DNA from: a virus
Strand: one strand, 5' to 3'
Length of the DNA stretch: 53,966 nucleotides
IMG/VR virus record: IMGVR_UViG_3300042885_002233
Location: 1-53,966 of that record
The translations under genes and the position numbers were made by a program. This document shows, in pieces, positions 1-7,743 of this stretch. Below the pieces are notes generated by a model. The model saw nothing but the letters and a program-made list of their open reading frames with translations, had not been told where the DNA came from and did not search any database. Each line of letters starts with the position of its first letter. Position 1 is the first letter of the stretch.

Positions 1-1
1 G

Positions 2-238
2 GTCGGCGCTGGCACCAACTTGATGACCGTAACCACGGGCTTCGTGCCATCGGCTGGGTGGAAGGTCGATGCTGTTGACGCACTGGCACCCGGCACGTAT
101 CCGATCCTGAAATACTCTGGAACGGCCACAACCATTCTGCCAACAATCGGCATCAACAACACGGGCCGCACTGTGACGTTTGCATATAACAACGCAGTCA
201 ACCCCAAAGTGCTCAACATGATTGTGACTGGTCCATGA
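2..238 (+). CDS. C-terminal end of a tail/receptor-binding protein (partial)
   Basis: The frame is open from the window edge and stops at 236-238, so only the last 78 residues are present. They are rich in Gly, Thr, Asn and hydrophobic beta-formers and end in a pattern like a beta-sandwich or beta-solenoid end domain. It lies directly upstream of lysis-type genes and a tail-fibre gene, so a tail spike or fibre is the likeliest identity, inferred from context and composition. The stop overlaps the next start as ATGA (235-238), which implies translational coupling. Confidence 0.5.
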   Translation, partial: VGAGTNLMTVTTGFVPSAGWKVDAVDALAPGTYPILKYSGTATTILPTIGINNTGRTVTFAYNNAVNPKVLNMIVTGP

Positions 239-450
239 ACAACGACATCCAAACCCTCCTGCACAGCAAGATCAACCTTGCAATTTCTTGGGTGGCAGCA
301 CTGACTGGCCTTGGGGCTTTCGCCGGGCTGGTGTCCACCGGCGTGGCCGTACTCTCGGGCGTGTGGCTGGTCATTCAGATTTACGGGTGGTTCCGTTTCA
401 CCTTGCCGCGAAACAAGCAGGAAGAAGCTGCGCGAAAATCACTGAAGTGA
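235..450 (+). CDS. Small membrane protein, holin-like
   Basis: This 71-residue protein has a hydrophobic stretch over roughly residues 16-55 that could form one or two membrane helices, and a basic, charged C-terminus (RNKQEEAARKSLK). That architecture fits class II/III holins and other phage inner-membrane proteins. The start overlaps the preceding stop by 4 bases. Its neighbours are a second membrane protein and a lipoprotein, so a role in the lysis cassette is likely. No family is recognised with certainty; it could also be a membrane anchor of unrelated function. Confidence 0.5.
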   Translation: MNNDIQTLLHSKINLAISWVAALTGLGAFAGLVSTGVAVLSGVWLVIQIYGWFRFTLPRNKQEEAARKSLK

Positions 451-482
451 TAAAATTGACAAATCTTTTCTGAAAGGTTTGT

Positions 483-815
483 ATGTCAAAAGAAGCAAGA
501 GCCTATCTCGCCGCTGCGATCTTTCTTGTTGCCACCTTGGGGGTTACCTATTTCCTGGTCGGCAACGAAATCAACCCGACCAACCGCGACGTGGTGATCG
601 GCCTGATCGCCGTGATCACCTCGGGGGCCAGCATTGCCGTGGGCAAGCTGTTCGGCACAGCCACGGATGAGCAGGTTCAAAAGCTGCAGAAGGCGCTGGA
701 CGAATTGGAATTGCAGCATGCACTGCTGAAAGTCAACTATGACTCGCTGACCCGAATGCTGGTTGACCGGCATGTCATTGCTGGCGAAGGCTTCACCATA
801 AAGGACACCCCATGA
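483..815 (+). CDS. Membrane protein with coiled coil; candidate i-spanin or holin
   Basis: The protein has 110 residues, with hydrophobic segments at about 8-26 and 37-55 followed by a heptad-like region (about 60-92, rich in Gln, Lys, Leu, Glu) that should form a coiled coil. It starts after an AAAGGT ribosome-binding site. Its end overlaps the next gene, a Pro-rich lipoprotein, by 4 bases (ATGA). A membrane-anchored coiled-coil protein overlapped by a small lipoprotein gene is the arrangement of Rz/Rz1-type spanins. Two rather than one apparent membrane segments are unusual for an i-spanin, so a holin remains possible. Confidence 0.45.
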   Translation: MSKEARAYLAAAIFLVATLGVTYFLVGNEINPTNRDVVIGLIAVITSGASIAVGKLFGTATDEQVQKLQKALDELELQHALLKVNYDSLTRMLVDRHVIAGEGFTIKDTP

Positions 816-1207
816 AATCCATCCTCGCATCCCTCATCGCCGTCACCCTTGCCGCTTGTGGCGGTGGCTCAAACGAAGTGGTCAACGTGGCCACGAACAC
901 CGCGCTGCCCCCCGGCTTGACTTTGGGGCCAGTAGACCCCTTGGCTCCCGCCACACAGCCCTTGCCGGTGGTCATAGCCCCGGTGGTCGGCCCCCAGGTG
1001 CAACCCTCTCCGTCGATCGATGCAAACATCTGCAAGCCTGACTCGTCCGGCTTTGTCATCGGACCGTGTATTCCCGCCAAGAGCCCGATCAACTGGTGCT
1101 CGGACGGCATGGTCATCGGCCCATGCACGCCCCTGCCTGAGCCTGTGTGTGCCAAGCCCGGTGAAGTGGTTGTTGGACCTACGCCATCATGCGCAAAGTC
1201 AGACTGA
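812..1207 (+). CDS. Pro-rich lipoprotein, candidate o-spanin
   Basis: This 131-residue protein begins with a lipoprotein signal peptide ending in the lipobox LAAC, so Cys16 would be lipidated after cleavage. The mature part is rich in Pro, Val and Gly and carries a loosely repeated element (FVIGPCIP, MVIGPCTP, VVVGPTPSC), giving several Cys residues. Pro-rich outer-membrane lipoproteins next to a membrane-anchored coiled-coil protein are typical of Rz1-like o-spanins, though this one is longer than most. The reading frame overlaps the next gene by 19 bases. The lipoprotein call is firm; the spanin role is inferred from context. Confidence 0.6.
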   Translation: MKSILASLIAVTLAACGGGSNEVVNVATNTALPPGLTLGPVDPLAPATQPLPVVIAPVVGPQVQPSPSIDANICKPDSSGFVIGPCIPAKSPINWCSDGMVIGPCTPLPEPVCAKPGEVVVGPTPSCAKSD

Positions 1208-1617
1208 CTCGCATTGAGCAATCGGACCAGGGGGTCTTTGGGATCCTGTCCTTCGAGGGTCGGCAGTTGTTCACGCTGGAGTGCCCGTGGCGCGACAACC
1301 AGCCTATGATCTCCTGCATCCCCACGGGACGTTACGAGGTGGTCTGGGCCATGAGCCCGCGTTTTAAACGCAACACGTGCCGCCTGGTCGGCGTACCCGG
1401 GCGCAGCGGTGTGCTGATCCACTCGGCCAATTACGCGGGCGACCCGGCGATGGGATGGATCAGCCAGCTCAACGGTTGCATCGCCCCGGCCAAAGAACTC
1501 GGGCGGCTGAAAAACCGCAACGGGATGTGGCAGCAAGCGGGCCTGTTGTCCGCCCCTGCCACCCGCGAGTTCGACGCCTGGGCCGACAAGAAACCTTTCA
1601 CATTGGAAATCGTATGA
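1189..1617 (+). CDS. DUF5675-like protein, candidate lysis enzyme
   Basis: The 142-residue product resembles DUF5675 phage proteins: an N-terminal beta-rich half (LTRIEQSDQGVFGILSFEG), a central CIPTGRYEV turn, and HSANYAGD followed by LNGCIAP. The spaced His and Cys in the HSAN/NGCI elements resemble the layout of the L,D-transpeptidase (YkuD) fold, so peptidoglycan activity is possible but unproven. It sits between the lipoprotein and a holin-like gene and overlaps both (19 and 4 bases), so it belongs to the lysis cassette. No classical endolysin is visible elsewhere in the window, which makes this the best endolysin candidate. Confidence 0.55.
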   Translation: MRKVRLTRIEQSDQGVFGILSFEGRQLFTLECPWRDNQPMISCIPTGRYEVVWAMSPRFKRNTCRLVGVPGRSGVLIHSANYAGDPAMGWISQLNGCIAPAKELGRLKNRNGMWQQAGLLSAPATREFDAWADKKPFTLEIV

Positions 1618-2141
1618 TCATTTCTGGAATTCTTTCTATCCTGGGGTCCAGCTTCATGGGCACCCTGCTGGGCGGCGCGTTTGCCTTCATGAACAAAAAG
1701 CAAGACACCGCGCTTGAGCTGGCCAAGCTACAGCACGAGCTGCACTTGCGCGACAAAGACATTGCGCTGGCCACCGCCGAAGCCCAGGGCCACGCGGCCG
1801 TGGCGTTTGAGCAGGCCGAAGGGGCACGCTTTGCCGCCATTGGCCAAGCCCATGCAGCCGATGTCACCACGGGCGAACAACTCAAAGAGGCAGGCTTCTG
1901 GCGCTTCCTGTTTGTGTGGGCCGAGGCATACCGAAAAGTGATGCGCCCTGCCATCACCACGGCGCTGCTGGGCGCTGCGCTCTGGGCCAACTACATCGTG
2001 TTTACTTACCTGCAATCGGCTTGGCCAAACATCGGCGTCACGGGTCAACTCGACCTGGTGCTCCAAGCGTTTGGCTGGGTCAGCGGCCAGGCCAGTGCGT
2101 GTGTTGCCTATTGGATGGTTTCCCGTGGCGCTCCGAAGTAA
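1614..2141 (+). CDS. Holin-like protein (3TM-type)
   Basis: The start is chosen at 1614 because its ATGA overlaps the upstream stop. The 175-residue protein has an N-terminal Gly-rich membrane segment (about 4-25), a long Ala/Glu/Gln-rich helix (about 28-85), then two hydrophobic segments (about 112-136 and 147-168). The AYRKVMRPAITTALLGAAL element resembles the conserved Arg-Pro junction of three-transmembrane holins used by many phages and gene transfer agents. Position at the end of the lysis block supports this. A terminator-like hairpin follows at 2201. Confidence 0.55.
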   Translation: MIISGILSILGSSFMGTLLGGAFAFMNKKQDTALELAKLQHELHLRDKDIALATAEAQGHAAVAFEQAEGARFAAIGQAHAADVTTGEQLKEAGFWRFLFVWAEAYRKVMRPAITTALLGAALWANYIVFTYLQSAWPNIGVTGQLDLVLQAFGWVSGQASACVAYWMVSRGAPK

Positions 2142-2167
2142 AGCGTTGTAAAATGACAACACCGGCT

Positions 2168-2187
2168 CCGCATCGGACCCCATGCGG
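2168..2187 (+). other. Intergenic hairpin
   Basis: CCGCAT and ATGCGG form a 6-bp stem with an 8-base loop in the 106-base gap between the holin-like and tail-fibre genes. It is followed by TAAAAAAG. Function unknown; it may act together with the hairpin at 2201. Confidence 0.35.
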
Positions 2188-2200
2188 TAAAAAAGTTGTG

Positions 2201-2223
2201 CAGCCACCCGGCTGTGCTTTTCA
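2201..2223 (+). terminator. Possible rho-independent terminator
   Basis: CAGCC-accc-GGCTG forms a short GC-rich hairpin followed closely by TGCTTTTC. It separates the lysis genes from the tail-fibre gene. The stem is only 5 bp and the T tract is short, so termination is probably partial. Confidence 0.4.
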
Positions 2224-2247
2224 AAGTGCAACTTAAAAGGTAATACT

Positions 2248-3513
2248 ATGTTCGTATCCTGCGCAAAACTCACCGCCGAACTGGCGCTCAAACAAGATGT
2301 TCTCAACGGTTGTGACGGCACCCCCCTGCCCGCTGGCACCGAAGTCGCCACATGCGCCGACTTGGCCAATGTCACCGTCCCTGACGCAACCGATACCGTC
2401 AAAGGCAAAGTGGCGCTCAACGCTGGCACATCCCTACCCGGCGATGCGACCAACTGCACCGATGCCCTGACCGCTTGCGGCTTGAACGCTTTGCTGACTG
2501 ACCCCGCCGCCGGTGGCAATGCCGTCATCAACAACGTCAAGGCCTTGGTCCCCCTCGCAACCACAACAGTGGCAGGCCTGATCGAAGAAGCAACAGGCGA
2601 AGAAACCAGACTCGGTGCAACTGACCCAAACAAGGACGACCGGGCAGTTACTCCGGGGAGTATGAGTTATGCGTTGCAGACGGGGAAGCAGTACAACATT
2701 CATTTAAACAATACCGCAGCTACAACATCTAGTTTCCCGCATCGGTTTGATGTAACAAACGGCACCAGCTTGGGTGGCAGTGCCGACAACTCTGGGTCTG
2801 CGCTATTAGCAATTGTCGCGGGAACAAGTACTGTTGCGGCGGGCGGTGTATATAGCGCAAGTCAAGGGCACGTTACTCCCGGCGTGACAACCAACGGGAC
2901 ACTTGCTGCTGTCTACGGCTTTAACAGCAGTGGTGCAGGTACAGGGACAAAGCAGGGAGTTAACGGTACGTCCATAGGCGTAGGGGGCGGCACCAACATC
3001 GGTGTGTACGGCACTGCTGCAAACGGCGCCACCAACTGGGCCGGTTACTTCGAGGGCAACGTAGCCGGTGGTGCATACACCACTCTTTCTGACGCAACTC
3101 TGAAAGAGAACGTTGAAGCCATCGACCCAGCCAAGGCTCTGCAATTCCGAAACGGCTTGTCTTGGAAAAAGTATGAGATGTTCACCGAGCAGCAAGTCGA
3201 GATCATGCAAGACGTGACCGACTCTGAAGGCAACACCATCCAAGTCCCAACTGGCCGCTACCAAGCCATCCGCAACAGCCAAGGCATCAAGCGCGGCCTG
3301 ATTGCTCAGGAAGTCTTGGCTCTGGCACAAAGCATCGGCGACTTCACTGATGTGGTGGTTGAGGTTGGCGAGTACTTCACGCTCGACGCCCAAGGCTACC
3401 CCGTCAAGGACGCCCAAGGCAACAACATCGTGAACAAGCGATTGGGTATTGATTACGGGTCCGTGAACGTGATCGTCATGGCAGGGGAGCAAGCCCTGAC
3501 ATTGGGCGCTTAA
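2248..3513 (+). CDS. Tail fibre with C-terminal S74 intramolecular chaperone
   Basis: This is a 421-residue protein with an AAAAGGT ribosome-binding site. The N-terminal 150 residues are Thr/Ala/Asp-rich and would attach the fibre to the tail. The middle (about 160-270) is Gly/Ser/Thr/Asn-rich, as in fibre shafts. The end is a peptidase S74 (endosialidase-type) chaperone: the TTLSDATLKENVEAI signature with the self-cleavage Ser at about 281, then RGLIAQEV and LGIDYGSVNVIVMAGEQAL. In that family the chaperone trimerises the fibre and then cuts itself off at the Ser. It probably recognises the host surface. Confidence 0.85.
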   Translation: MFVSCAKLTAELALKQDVLNGCDGTPLPAGTEVATCADLANVTVPDATDTVKGKVALNAGTSLPGDATNCTDALTACGLNALLTDPAAGGNAVINNVKALVPLATTTVAGLIEEATGEETRLGATDPNKDDRAVTPGSMSYALQTGKQYNIHLNNTAATTSSFPHRFDVTNGTSLGGSADNSGSALLAIVAGTSTVAAGGVYSASQGHVTPGVTTNGTLAAVYGFNSSGAGTGTKQGVNGTSIGVGGGTNIGVYGTAANGATNWAGYFEGNVAGGAYTTLSDATLKENVEAIDPAKALQFRNGLSWKKYEMFTEQQVEIMQDVTDSEGNTIQVPTGRYQAIRNSQGIKRGLIAQEVLALAQSIGDFTDVVVEVGEYFTLDAQGYPVKDAQGNNIVNKRLGIDYGSVNVIVMAGEQALTLGA

Positions 3514-3527
3514 TAGCCTAAAGCCTG

Positions 3528-3556
3528 AAGCGCCTTGCCCACAAAGCAGGGCGCTT
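3528..3556 (+). terminator. Hairpin after tail-fibre gene, possible weak terminator
   Basis: AAGCGCC pairs with GGCGCTT; the stem extends through a wobble pair and TGC/GCA, leaving a 7-base loop. Only TTTGGATT follows, so the U tract is weak. It lies 15 bases after the fibre stop and just upstream of a promoter at 3568, which fits a transcription-unit boundary. Confidence 0.45.
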
Positions 3557-3567
3557 TGGATTGAAGG

Positions 3568-3596
3568 TTGACCTTCTGTGGTAAAAAAGATACAAT
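3568..3596 (+). promoter_or_regulatory. sigma70-type promoter, + strand
   Basis: TTGACC and TACAAT are separated by exactly 17 bases in the gap upstream of the gene at 3622. Both boxes are close to consensus, so host RNA polymerase could use it without a phage factor. It would drive the paired cysteine-rich virion genes and possibly the capsid genes. Confidence 0.6.
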
Positions 3597-3621
3597 CGCG
3601 TGCAAGCATAGGAGCACTCAA

Positions 3622-3999
3622 ATGATTCTCGTCTCAACCGAGCAGCGTCGATCAGACCCTTTCACGATTAAACAGCAGGTAACCATCGTTGCCTCGGGCC
3701 TGCAGGGTACCGATGTGGTTGAGTTCGATGTGGTGAGCATCACCAAATCCGCTCCCGCATCGGGGGACCCCTGCTGCCCTGGCCAAGTGAGCCTGCCTGA
3801 CTTCAACTCGGCCGTGCCGCTGACCAGTTGTTTTGGTTGCTCGCACGAAGAGCGAGTCAAGCTCACTGCCACAAAGCCCTGGATCGTGATCGACATGCCC
3901 CAGCAAGTTCCGTTGGTGGCCCGCGTTGTCGCTGACGACGACGCTGTGATCGAGGTTGAGTACTTCGAGACCACCAGCCAAGGCATCACTTGCGTCTAA
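3622..3999 (+). CDS. Cysteine-containing virion protein, paralogue of the next gene
   Basis: The ATG at 3622 follows a TAGGAG ribosome-binding site; the frame extends upstream but that part holds the promoter. The 125-residue product is predicted to be all-beta. It aligns along its whole length with the N-terminal domain of the gene at 4009: ASGLxGxDVV, GDxCC, PLT-C, LTA-P, D-PQ-V-L and ET-S-G are shared in order. The two are therefore tandem duplicates. Position between tail fibre and scaffold suggests a structural role (neck, decoration or fibre base). No named family is recognised. Confidence 0.65.
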   Translation: MILVSTEQRRSDPFTIKQQVTIVASGLQGTDVVEFDVVSITKSAPASGDPCCPGQVSLPDFNSAVPLTSCFGCSHEERVKLTATKPWIVIDMPQQVPLVARVVADDDAVIEVEYFETTSQGITCV

Positions 4000-4008
4000 G
4001 GAACTGAC

Positions 4009-5196
4009 ATGCAGCAGATCATCAAAGCGGGCGCCGGTGCGTCCACGGCATTTGTCATCCAGCCAGGAAAACAGTTGACGCTATCTGCGTCCGGCCTCGC
4101 CGGTGACGACGTTGTGGTGATCGAGGTAGTGACGCTCTCCCGCGCACCCGAGTTCACCGGCGATTCGTGCTGCGCAGTTACCGCGCCGGACATCCAGGTT
4201 ATCGCGTTCACTCCGTTGCTGTGCGCCCCAGGCGTTGCCCGTGAGTTGACCGCCGAATCCCCTTACGTGGTTCTGGACGGCCCGCAGTTGGTCACTTTGC
4301 GTGTCCGGGTCATAGCCGATCCAGGCGCTTTGGTCGAAGTGTTCTTGCACGAAACCGACAGCGACGGTTGCGCTGAAGCCTGGCGCTGCCCGGCAGTTGC
4401 AGCACCGGTTGAGGTGTCTTCACTGCCTTGCCTTGAGATTTGTGAACTGCCTGTTGTCGAACTCAAAAAGCAAGTCGTTGACACCCAGGTGGTGTGTGGT
4501 GAACTTTGGTACATTTGGAGCGATGGCACCAAGACCACCGAAACTTTGCCCGTGTGCCCCGTGCCCGTGACGTACTGCCCAAGTATGCGCTTGTCCTGCG
4601 ACGGCCAACCCGGCTACGGTTTCCACTTGATGGACCCCAAAGACCCAGCGGCTACGGTTGAAATGGCCACATGCCCTGGTGATGAAACGACGGATTCGAT
4701 ATGGATCTACCCGGCGGCCGGCCCAGGCCACACAGTAAAGGTAATGGATTGCGACGGCAATCCTATTGGCTACGCCGCCAACCGTTCCGACTGCGCCCCT
4801 GACTGCGGATGCCCCGAAACTGTGATCAATGTGAACAACACCAACAACGTCGCTGCGCCGACCGTGAACGTGGCCGCGCCTGAAGTGACCGTGACGCCCG
4901 TCAACAACTTCACGCCAACCACCAACGTGGCCGCACCTGCTGTGACCAACAACTTCACGCCGACCACCAACGTGGCCGCGCCTGCTGTGACCAACAACTT
5001 CACGCCGACCACCAACGTGGCCGCGCCTGCTGTGACCAACAACTTCACGCCGACCACCAACGTGGCCGCACCCGAAGTCAACATCACGCAAGCTGCCCCC
5101 AACCTGGTGGCACAGGTTATCGCGGACGACGGTACGATCACAAGCACGTTGTCAGACGGTAGCACCGTGGTGTCCAACCCCCTGCCAAGTTGCTGA
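4009..5196 (+). CDS. Repeat-containing virion fibre protein, paralogue of gene 3622
   Basis: The 395-residue product has three parts. Residues 1-125 are a paralogue of the preceding gene, including GDSCC. Residues 125-275 are a Cys-rich beta domain (CPSMRLSCDG, CDGNPIGY, CAPDCGCPE). Residues 275-360 are a low-complexity fibre of four near-identical 14-15 residue units (NNFTPTTNVAAPA), flanked by related VNVAAPEV units; the DNA repeat is almost exact. The end reads like a small cap domain (DGTITSTLSDGSTVVSNPL). The design suggests a shaft carrying a domain that attaches to the virion; function is inferred. Confidence 0.6.
   Translation: MQQIIKAGAGASTAFVIQPGKQLTLSASGLAGDDVVVIEVVTLSRAPEFTGDSCCAVTAPDIQVIAFTPLLCAPGVARELTAESPYVVLDGPQLVTLRVRVIADPGALVEVFLHETDSDGCAEAWRCPAVAAPVEVSSLPCLEICELPVVELKKQVVDTQVVCGELWYIWSDGTKTTETLPVCPVPVTYCPSMRLSCDGQPGYGFHLMDPKDPAATVEMATCPGDETTDSIWIYPAAGPGHTVKVMDCDGNPIGYAANRSDCAPDCGCPETVINVNNTNNVAAPTVNVAAPEVTVTPVNNFTPTTNVAAPAVTNNFTPTTNVAAPAVTNNFTPTTNVAAPAVTNNFTPTTNVAAPEVNITQAAPNLVAQVIADDGTITSTLSDGSTVVSNPLPSC
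4900..5076 (+). repeat. 45-base in-frame tandem repeat
   Basis: One 42-base unit (4900-4941) and three 45-base units (4942-4986, 4987-5031, 5032-5076) encode the NNFTPTTNVAAPA motif. The units differ at only a few positions, so the array is young or kept uniform by recombination, and copy number may vary between isolates. Confidence 0.9.
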
Positions 5197-5218
5197 AAAA
5201 CAACACGTGTGGTATATT
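5190..5218 (+). promoter_or_regulatory. sigma70-type promoter, + strand, before capsid genes
   Basis: TTGCTG and TATATT are separated by 17 bases, with TGG before the -10 (extended -10 context). The -35 overlaps the last codons of the upstream gene. It lies 30 bases ahead of the small gene at 5248 and would feed the scaffold and major capsid genes. Confidence 0.6.
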
Positions 5219-5247
5219 TGCAACAACTAACCGAAAGGTGAATCATC

Positions 5248-5424
5248 ATGAAATCAATGTCCCCTAAACCCAGCTACGGTAGCAAGACTGTGACTCACAG
5301 CCGACCTACCACGTTTGGTTCCACCGCTTCGGCTCGCATGCCCAATGTGCCCAACGTGCCCAAGATGTCGATGGGCAAACAAGGCTGCATGACCGGCAAC
5401 TGCCCCGGCAGCAAGCGCAAGTAA
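5248..5424 (+). CDS. 58-residue basic protein
   Basis: The ATG at 5248 follows CCGAAAGGTG. The product is 58 residues, basic, rich in Ser, Pro, Met and Lys, with two cysteines near the end (GCMTGNCPGSKRK). It lies between a promoter and the scaffold block, two bases ahead of the next gene. Small basic proteins in this position are often minor head proteins, but no family is recognised. Codon use matches its neighbours, which supports it as real. Confidence 0.6.
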   Translation: MKSMSPKPSYGSKTVTHSRPTTFGSTASARMPNVPNVPKMSMGKQGCMTGNCPGSKRK

Positions 5425-5426
5425 TC

Positions 5427-5681
5427 ATGACCCCTCAAGCAGCTGAAGCCCTGCTTCGGGCAGAACTCGCCTCCGACTCCGCAGTTGGCAAGGCGCTTGT
5501 TCTGTTCCTGCAAGATGCCGAAGTCGCAAACTATCGGCAGACATCTCGTGTGTCCGACCCCTACGCAATGGCCCGCACCGTGGGCCGCGGCGAAGGTATC
5601 CACTCCATCCTCACCCGTATCACGCCAGTCAAAGATCTTGCCGATCCCCGCCAAGTTCCAATGACTGCCGAAGGAAACTAA
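5427..5681 (+). CDS. Small helical protein upstream of scaffold
   Basis: An 84-residue, mostly helical protein (PQAAEALLRAELASDSAVGKALVLFLQD) without cysteine or membrane segments. It starts two bases after the preceding stop and ends three bases before the scaffold start, so it is tightly embedded in the head operon. A head-assembly or scaffold partner role is inferred from position only. Confidence 0.6.
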   Translation: MTPQAAEALLRAELASDSAVGKALVLFLQDAEVANYRQTSRVSDPYAMARTVGRGEGIHSILTRITPVKDLADPRQVPMTAEGN

Positions 5682-5684
5682 ACC

Positions 5685-6665
5685 ATGGCAAACGTACCTA
5701 CCACTGAAGAAGGTTTGGCCGCGTGGCGCGCACAGCGCCTGGGCAAACCCGTCAATTTGAAACACGACTTGGCCGCTGAAGGCGTGCCGAGCAACGGCGG
5801 AGGCGGCCCCGATTCGGAGCGCCCAGAACCCCGCCACCCCCTGGAAAAGTTCAACCCCATGGAGTTGGACACAGGCGGCAACCAAAACGAAAACGAAGGC
5901 TCCGGCTACGGCGCCGAAGACGATAACCTGCAGCAGCAATTGGCTGCCGCCAACGGTCGCCTCGGCCCCGCCCAGCGCCAGCTCGAAGAGATGCGTGCCG
6001 CGATGCAGGCGATGCAGCAACAAAACGCCGACATGGCCGCCCGTCTGGCCGAGCGCGAAGCGCAAGAAAAAGCCAGCCGCTTCCAGCGTGCCGCCCAAGA
6101 GTTCAATCCGCTGGAAGGCTTGAGCAAGGACGAGCTGGATATGCTCGACCCCGCCGCCCTCAAAATGATCGAGCACGTCGGCCGCCAAGCCTACAGCAAA
6201 GCCCACGGCTCAATCCGCGAGCATGAAGAGTTGATCGAGAAAACGCTGTCTCAGCGTGACGCCCGTGAGCGCGACAACTTCATCTACGGCACCGCCGAAT
6301 CCCTGGGCCTGAACAAGCTGGGCAACGACAACAAGTTCACCAAGTTTCTGAATGAAGACGATTCGGCCGCACTGCTGCTGAACAGCTTCACTCAGAGCAA
6401 AGACATTGCAACCGCCCGTATGCTGGAACCCCGCGTGCGTTCCATGCTCAAGCGCTTCGAGAAAACGACCAACTCCACCCGTACCCCCGACCCGCAGGAC
6501 CGAGCATCTGCGCACCTGGCCCGAAAGCCCGATGCGCAGTCCGCTGGGTCTCAGCGCGGTGGCCATGTTTCTGCCGATGAGGTTCGCCGAGTCACAGAGC
6601 AAGCTCGTCGTCTGGCGCGGGCCGGCAAGCACAAGGAATCGCGAGAACTCCTTGCGTCAATCTAA
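5685..6665 (+). CDS. Capsid scaffold protein
   Basis: The 326-residue product sits directly before the major capsid gene. It has an acidic, disordered N-terminus (Gly/Asn/Glu-rich to about residue 80), a long Gln/Ala/Glu/Arg coiled coil (about 82-135), a helical middle with FNPLEGLSKDELDMLDP, and a basic helical C-terminus (about 285-326, EQARRLARAGKHKESRELL). Acidic, coiled-coil proteins with a basic capsid-binding tail just upstream of the capsid gene are typical scaffolds of T7- and P22-like phages. It has no cysteine, unlike the shell proteins next to it. Confidence 0.75.
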   Translation: MANVPTTEEGLAAWRAQRLGKPVNLKHDLAAEGVPSNGGGGPDSERPEPRHPLEKFNPMELDTGGNQNENEGSGYGAEDDNLQQQLAAANGRLGPAQRQLEEMRAAMQAMQQQNADMAARLAEREAQEKASRFQRAAQEFNPLEGLSKDELDMLDPAALKMIEHVGRQAYSKAHGSIREHEELIEKTLSQRDARERDNFIYGTAESLGLNKLGNDNKFTKFLNEDDSAALLLNSFTQSKDIATARMLEPRVRSMLKRFEKTTNSTRTPDPQDRASAHLARKPDAQSAGSQRGGHVSADEVRRVTEQARRLARAGKHKESRELLASI

Positions 6666-6690
6666 ACTACTCAACTCCACGAGGTAACAA

Positions 6691-7686
6691 ATGAGTAACA
6701 ACGTCAATAGCGCCGGGTACGGTGGTGGCATCAAAGGCTCCATCTACGCACCGGATCGTATCTCTACGAAAATCCTGCAAGCGTACCAACAGTGCTCCTT
6801 GCTGCCCAACATCGCCAAGTCGAACTTCATGTCGAACGAAGAGCTGATGTGCGGCGGTAAGGTGATCTACGGTATCGAGCAGACCCTGAACCTGTTCGGC
6901 ACCGACCGTCAGAACAACGAGCACCCCGATGTGTTCGATGGCCCTGGCATGGACACCAACAGCATGACGATCTGCCAAGGCCGCAAGTTTGAGTGGAAAC
7001 TCTCGAACTACGACCGCCGCATCATGTGCGACAACTTCGACCTGTGGGAAGAGTCTGTCAAGCGTCGTCTGGACAACGGCATCCGTCAACTGATCGACGC
7101 ATACTCGATCCCCAAGATCATGGCCTCGGCTTCTCCTGACAACGTGGGCAACCGCGCTGGCAAGATCAGCCACTCGGTCGACCTGGGTTGGCAAGACGCC
7201 ACCGCCTTGAATGCCAACAGCATCGCCGGCATGGAAGAGCTGTTCTACAGCTTGCGCCAAGTTGCCCAAGAAGCTGGCATGATGGGTTGCGCAGGCAACA
7301 TGGACGCAGCTGGCCCTGGCTATGCTGGCGATGTGCCTGTCATCATCTTGCCTATCCAGCTGGAACGCTGGGCCTTGAAGATGATGAGCGAGTACGGCAA
7401 AGACGGTTGCTGCACCGAAAAGAACGCTTTCGTCACCGGTTATATCGGCAAGATCTTGGGCTTTGAAGTGTTCACTTCTAGCCAACTGTTCTCTGCAAAC
7501 TACGGTGCCGCCGGCAACATTGCTCCAATCCTGATGCTCGATCCTTCGCAAGTGCTTCATGCTTTTGAGACGCTCGACGTGAAGTGGTATGAAGGTAAAT
7601 TCGAGTGGAGCCTGGTCGGCGAGTTTGTTTTTGATACTATGGTAGTAAGACCAGAAGCCGTGGCCGTGGCCTTCAGCAAGGTCTAA
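6691..7686 (+). CDS. Major capsid protein (HK97 fold)
   Basis: The 331-residue protein follows GAGGTAACAA. Length, position after the scaffold and the sequence pattern fit a podoviral major capsid protein: an N-arm (GGGIKGSIYAPDRISTKI), a spine-helix region (EESVKRRLDNGIRQLIDAYSIPKIM), an A-domain region with VPVIILPIQLERWALK, and a C-terminal EGKFEWSLVGEFVFDTMVVRPEA that returns to the shell. It forms the icosahedral head. It contains seven cysteines, including a vicinal pair (DGCCTEK), which is high for a phage capsid protein. A UUCG-capped hairpin follows the stop. Confidence 0.85.
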   Translation: MSNNVNSAGYGGGIKGSIYAPDRISTKILQAYQQCSLLPNIAKSNFMSNEELMCGGKVIYGIEQTLNLFGTDRQNNEHPDVFDGPGMDTNSMTICQGRKFEWKLSNYDRRIMCDNFDLWEESVKRRLDNGIRQLIDAYSIPKIMASASPDNVGNRAGKISHSVDLGWQDATALNANSIAGMEELFYSLRQVAQEAGMMGCAGNMDAAGPGYAGDVPVIILPIQLERWALKMMSEYGKDGCCTEKNAFVTGYIGKILGFEVFTSSQLFSANYGAAGNIAPILMLDPSQVLHAFETLDVKWYEGKFEWSLVGEFVFDTMVVRPEAVAVAFSKV

Positions 7687-7710
7687 GTGAAGGGGCTTCG
7701 GCCCTTTCAC
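7687..7710 (+). terminator. UUCG hairpin after capsid gene, likely partial terminator or mRNA stabiliser
   Basis: GTGAAGGGGC and GCCCTTTCAC form a 10-bp stem (one G-U pair) closed by a TTCG tetraloop, directly after the capsid stop. A T run (ACTTTTTAC) begins only nine bases later, so termination should be weak. It could lower downstream expression or protect the capsid mRNA 3' end. Confidence 0.6.
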
Positions 7711-7743
7711 CTCCGAAACTTTTTACAGAAATCGAGGTACAAA

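Noticed and set aside
456-484. TTGACA promoter before gene 483
   Set aside because: The matching -10 (TTGTAT) would overlap the start codon at 483, so it could not serve that gene, and the -10 is poor.
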